From: Asanoa siamensis
GTDB taxonomy: Bacteria; Actinomycetota; Actinomycetes; Mycobacteriales; Micromonosporaceae
Reading direction: 5' to 3'
NCBI RefSeq assembly: GCF_016862555.1
Contig: NZ_BONE01000035.1
Location: forward strand, 1-64,000
Length of the DNA: 64,000 nt
Of this stretch, positions 61,708 to 64,000 are shown one piece after another. Positions within the stretch are counted from its first letter, which is position 1. Each line of letters starts with the position of its first letter. A program made the position numbers and the translations under genes. The notes beneath the pieces were generated by a model. The model worked only from the letters and a program-made list of their open reading frames with translations. It did no database searches and was not told where the DNA came from.

Positions 61708-62271
61708 TCAGGCGGTGCGGCGGGCAGGGAGCGCCGTCACTCCCGGCGGGGGCAGGCCCGCGGTCGAGGCCAGCAGCGTCGACCAGGCCAGCAGGTGGGC
61801 GCCCAGATCCTCGTCGGTCGGGGTCCAGCTCGCCCGGATCTCGATGTCGGCGGCCGTGGGCGGGCCGGCGAGGTCGCCGAACCGGGTCGACATGGTCTGG
61901 GTGACCGTGCCGCCGATCGCCCGGTAGTGCGCGTCCTGCGCGTCCAGCGCGTCGGTGAGCCAGGTCCAGCCGACCGTCGGCAGCAGCGGGTCGGCGGCCA
62001 TGTCGACGTCGACCTCGGCGGTCACATAGGTGACCAGCCGCATCGTGCCCTCCCAGGCCTCGTGGCCGGCCGGGTCGTGCAGCAGGATCAGCCGGCCGGT
62101 GGCCATCTCGTCGTCGTCGGGCCTGGTCACCGAGGCGCTCAGGGCGAACGTGAAGGGCGCGAGCCGCTGGGGTGCGCCGACCTCCTCGAGCACGATCTCG
62201 GCGCGGGGGGTCGCGGCGCGAAGGCTGGCGACGGCGTTCGCGAAGACGTCGGGAACCGCTGTCGGAGCCAT
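61708..62271 (-). CDS. DUF3000-family protein
   Basis: A 187-residue protein of a family restricted to actinomycetes. Typical segments are APTAVPDVFANAVASLRAA, RLAPFTFALSASVTRP, ILLHDPAGHEAWEGTMRLVT, VTAEVDVDMAADPLLPTVGW and DIEIRASWTPTDEDLGAHL. It is next to haem genes in this lineage, 36 bases before hemY and 104 bases after hemE, but no haem-binding motif is visible. Function unknown. Confidence 0.87.
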   Translation of the reverse strand: MAPTAVPDVFANAVASLRAATPRAEIVLEEVGAPQRLAPFTFALSASVTRPDDDEMATGRLILLHDPAGHEAWEGTMRLVTYVTAEVDVDMAADPLLPTVGWTWLTDALDAQDAHYRAIGGTVTQTMSTRFGDLAGPPTAADIEIRASWTPTDEDLGAHLLAWSTLLASTAGLPPPGVTALPARRTA

Positions 62272-62375
62272 GACCGCAGCCTATGCATTCCGTGGGGCGC
62301 GATGGGGGTAGGGCACGCCGGGCGCCCGGCCATGATCGGCTCGCCTGAACCGACATTGCCCCCGAAATGCGACAG

Positions 62376-63416
62376 TTAGCTCGCGGTGAGCTCGTGGACC
62401 AACGCGGTGACCCGGGTCAGCACCGTCGGGTCGGTCTCCGGAGGCACCCCGTGGCCAAGGTTGAAGATGTGCCCCGGCGCGGCCCGGCCCTGCTCGAGCA
62501 CCCGGCGCACCTCGGCTTCGACGACCTCCCACGGCGCGAACAGCGTGGCCGGGTCGAGGTTGCCCTGCACGGCCTTGTCGGGGCCGATCCGGCCGGTGGC
62601 GACGTCGAGCGGGGTCCGCCAGTCGACCCCGACCACGTCGGCGCCCGCCTCGCCGATGGCGCCGAGCAGCTCACCGGTGCCGACGCCGAAGTGGATCCGG
62701 GGCACGCCCGCGTCGTCCAGGCCCCGCAGCACCTTCGCGGAGTGCGGGAGCACGAAGCGGCGGTAGTCGGCCTCGGACAGCGCGCCGATCCACGAGTCGA
62801 AGAGCTGGACCGCCGCGGCGCCGGCGCCGACCTGGACGCGCAGGAACGTCAGCGCGTTGTCGGCCAGCCGGTCGAGCAGGGCGTGCCACGTGTCCGGGTC
62901 GCCGTACATCAGCGCCTTGGTCTTGAGGTGGTTCCGCGACGGGCCGCCTTCGACGAGGTAGCTGGCCAGCGTGAACGGCGCGCCCGCGAAGCCGATCAGC
63001 GGGGTGTCGCCGAGCTCCGCGGTGGTCAGCCGGACAGCCTCGGCGACGTGGTCCACGTCGGTGGGCTCGAGGCGGCGCAGCCGGGCCACGTCCGCGGTGG
63101 TGCGGATCGGCTCCGCGACGACCGGGCCGGTGCCGGCCACGATGTCGACGTCGACCCCGGCGGCCGCGATGGGCACCACGATGTCGCTGAACAGGACCGC
63201 GGCGTCGACACCGTGCCGGCGTACCGGCTGCAGGGTGATCTCCGTGACCAGGTCCGGCCGGCGGATGGTGTCCAGCATGCCGATGCCCGCGCGCAGCTCC
63301 CGGTATTCGGGGAGCGAACGGCCGGCCTGCCGCATGAACCAGACGGGCGTGTGCGGCACGGCCTCGCCCCGGGCGGCGCGGACGAGGGCGGAGTCGGTGT
63401 GGGTCGTCGTCGTCAT
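62376..63416 (-). CDS. hemE: Uroporphyrinogen decarboxylase HemE
   Basis: A 346-residue decarboxylase that turns uroporphyrinogen III into coproporphyrinogen III, the branch before HemY/HemQ. The active-site segments are [47 protein letters not shown] and [13 protein letters not shown] 63416 is favoured over 63425. It stands upstream of DUF3000, hemY and hemQ on the same strand with no strong terminator between, so cotranscription is possible. Confidence 0.93.
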   Translation of the reverse strand: MTTTTHTDSALVRAARGEAVPHTPVWFMRQAGRSLPEYRELRAGIGMLDTIRRPDLVTEITLQPVRRHGVDAAVLFSDIVVPIAAAGVDVDIVAGTGPVVAEPIRTTADVARLRRLEPTDVDHVAEAVRLTTAELGDTPLIGFAGAPFTLASYLVEGGPSRNHLKTKALMYGDPDTWHALLDRLADNALTFLRVQVGAGAAAVQLFDSWIGALSEADYRRFVLPHSAKVLRGLDDAGVPRIHFGVGTGELLGAIGEAGADVVGVDWRTPLDVATGRIGPDKAVQGNLDPATLFAPWEVVEAEVRRVLEQGRAAPGHIFNLGHGVPPETDPTVLTRVTALVHELTAS

Positions 63417-63468
63417 CGCCCCCATCGTGTCACGAGGCGATCTCCGCTCTCGCCGTGCCCGACGCCGT

Positions 63469-64000
63469 TCAGCAGATCTTGAAGTTGTCGCAGGCGACCT
63501 TGATCGGAACGGCCAGGCCGATGCCCTCCGCGTTCTCGGCCTTGGCCGTCGCGATGCCGACCACCTGCTTGGCCGAGTTGATCACCGGGCCGCCGGAGTT
63601 GCCCGGGTTGATGGGCGCGTCGAACTGGATCAGCGGGCCGTTGCTGTCCGGCAGCTCGCGGACCGCGCTCACGACGCCGGTGGTCACCGAGTCGCTCAGG
63701 CCCAGCGGGGCGCCGACGACCACGATCTGCTGGCCCGATTTGACGTCGCCCTTGGCGGTCACCAGGCCGTTGAGCTTGGTGTTCGACCGCAGGTGGGCCA
63801 CGTCCCGGTCGCGGTTCACGGCGATGATCTGGGCCGCGTACCGCTTGCCGGACCGCTCCAGGAACACCTGCCGGCCACCGCCGTCGTAGACGTCCTCGAC
63901 CACGTGGAAGTTGGTGATCAGGTTTGTCTTCCCCCCGCCGGCCGGCTTGCCGACCGCGAACGCGGTGCCGCTGACGTTGCCGGCGTCGACCCGCAGGACG
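63469..64000 (-). CDS. Trypsin-like serine protease (N-terminus outside window)
   Basis: The visible part is the C-terminal about 177 residues of an S1/HtrA-like protease. The triad is present: His in TNFHVVED near 63905, Asp in NRDRDVAHL near 63810 and Ser in [11 protein letters not shown] near 63600. A cysteine pair CDNFKIC closes the chain, and no PDZ domain follows. The reading frame stays open to the window edge, so start and any signal peptide are unseen. Likely exported; target not known. Confidence 0.85.
   Translation of the reverse strand, partial: VLRVDAGNVSGTAFAVGKPAGGGKTNLITNFHVVEDVYDGGGRQVFLERSGKRYAAQIIAVNRDRDVAHLRSNTKLNGLVTAKGDVKSGQQIVVVGAPLGLSDSVTTGVVSAVRELPDSNGPLIQFDAPINPGNSGGPVINSAKQVVGIATAKAENAEGIGLAVPIKVACDNFKIC

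Overview
This window is a dense, very GC-rich (visibly above 70%) stretch of actinomycete chromosome, most likely from the Micromonosporaceae. The evidence is the mycothiol-type DinB protein (TIGR03086), the coproporphyrin-dependent haem genes (hemQ, hemY-type oxidase), a SigE-family sigma factor, a CebR-controlled cellobiose locus, many 4-bp ATGA/GTGA gene overlaps, GTG starts and GC-rich hairpin terminators. The genus cannot be fixed by eye. No rRNA, tRNA, CRISPR array, insertion sequence, integrase or phage gene was recognised. It looks like ordinary chromosome, with a few decayed or rearranged spots.

Layout. 1-5.5 kb: a partial SMP-30 lactonase, a YdjM-like membrane protein, then a minus-strand operon (unknown protein, MFS exporter, TIGR03086 protein, Zn-alcohol dehydrogenase). 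5.5-10 kb: XRE regulator, bioD coupled to a methyltransferase, an AAC(6')-like acetyltransferase, a 375-base intergenic region with a candidate small RNA and strong hairpins, and two ACT-domain proteins. 10-15.4 kb: an APH-like kinase and acyl-CoA dehydrogenase pair resembling the LvaA/LvaC or ACAD10/11 4-hydroxyacid route, a VOC protein, a GNAT coupled to an arginase-family protein, an Uma2 protein and a cold-shock-like protein. 15.4-21.2 kb: the complete cellobiose system cebE-cebF-cebG-bglC-cebR, with a promoter and three CebR-type operators. 21.2-30.5 kb: a DUF4062-STAND-TPR signalling ATPase, AraC regulator and SDR, a GNAT fusion, a zinc-ribbon protein, a PucR regulator and a Baeyer-Villiger-type monooxygenase whose 3' end runs into a second Uma2 gene.

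31-37.4 kb: a four-gene DNA-end-processing operon (herA-like, sbcD, sbcC, nurA-like). 37.5-47.5 kb: a broken phosphotransferase gene, an enoyl-CoA hydratase, a GH3 lipoprotein, a pRiA4b ORF-3 protein, a RibD-like reductase, an ECF sigma factor with a co-transcribed propeller membrane protein, a spermidine-synthase-like protein, an AlkA-type glycosylase, a DUF1990/YndJ pair behind a TetR-type palindrome, and a secreted peptidoglycan-binding protein. 47.7-58.6 kb: dNTPase, LigC-like ligase, secreted alpha/beta hydrolase, K+ channel, LigD-type polymerase, a large inverted repeat, a chaplin-like LPXTG surface protein, MsrB and small proteins. 58.6-64 kb: ElaA-like GNAT, truncated haemoglobin, the haem genes hemQ-hemY-DUF3000-hemE and a partial trypsin-like protease.

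Functionally the window joins sugar uptake (ceb), haem synthesis, DNA repair (SbcCD/HerA/NurA, LigC, LigD-Pol, AlkA), cell-surface proteins and many small-molecule acetyltransferases and kinases. The best candidates for unfamiliar biology are the STAND protein, the herA-sbcD-sbcC-nurA operon, the small RNA near 7.9 kb, the sortase-type chaplin and the inverted repeat near 55 kb. Gene starts were chosen from Shine-Dalgarno motifs, overlaps and family N-termini; none of this was checked by a search.
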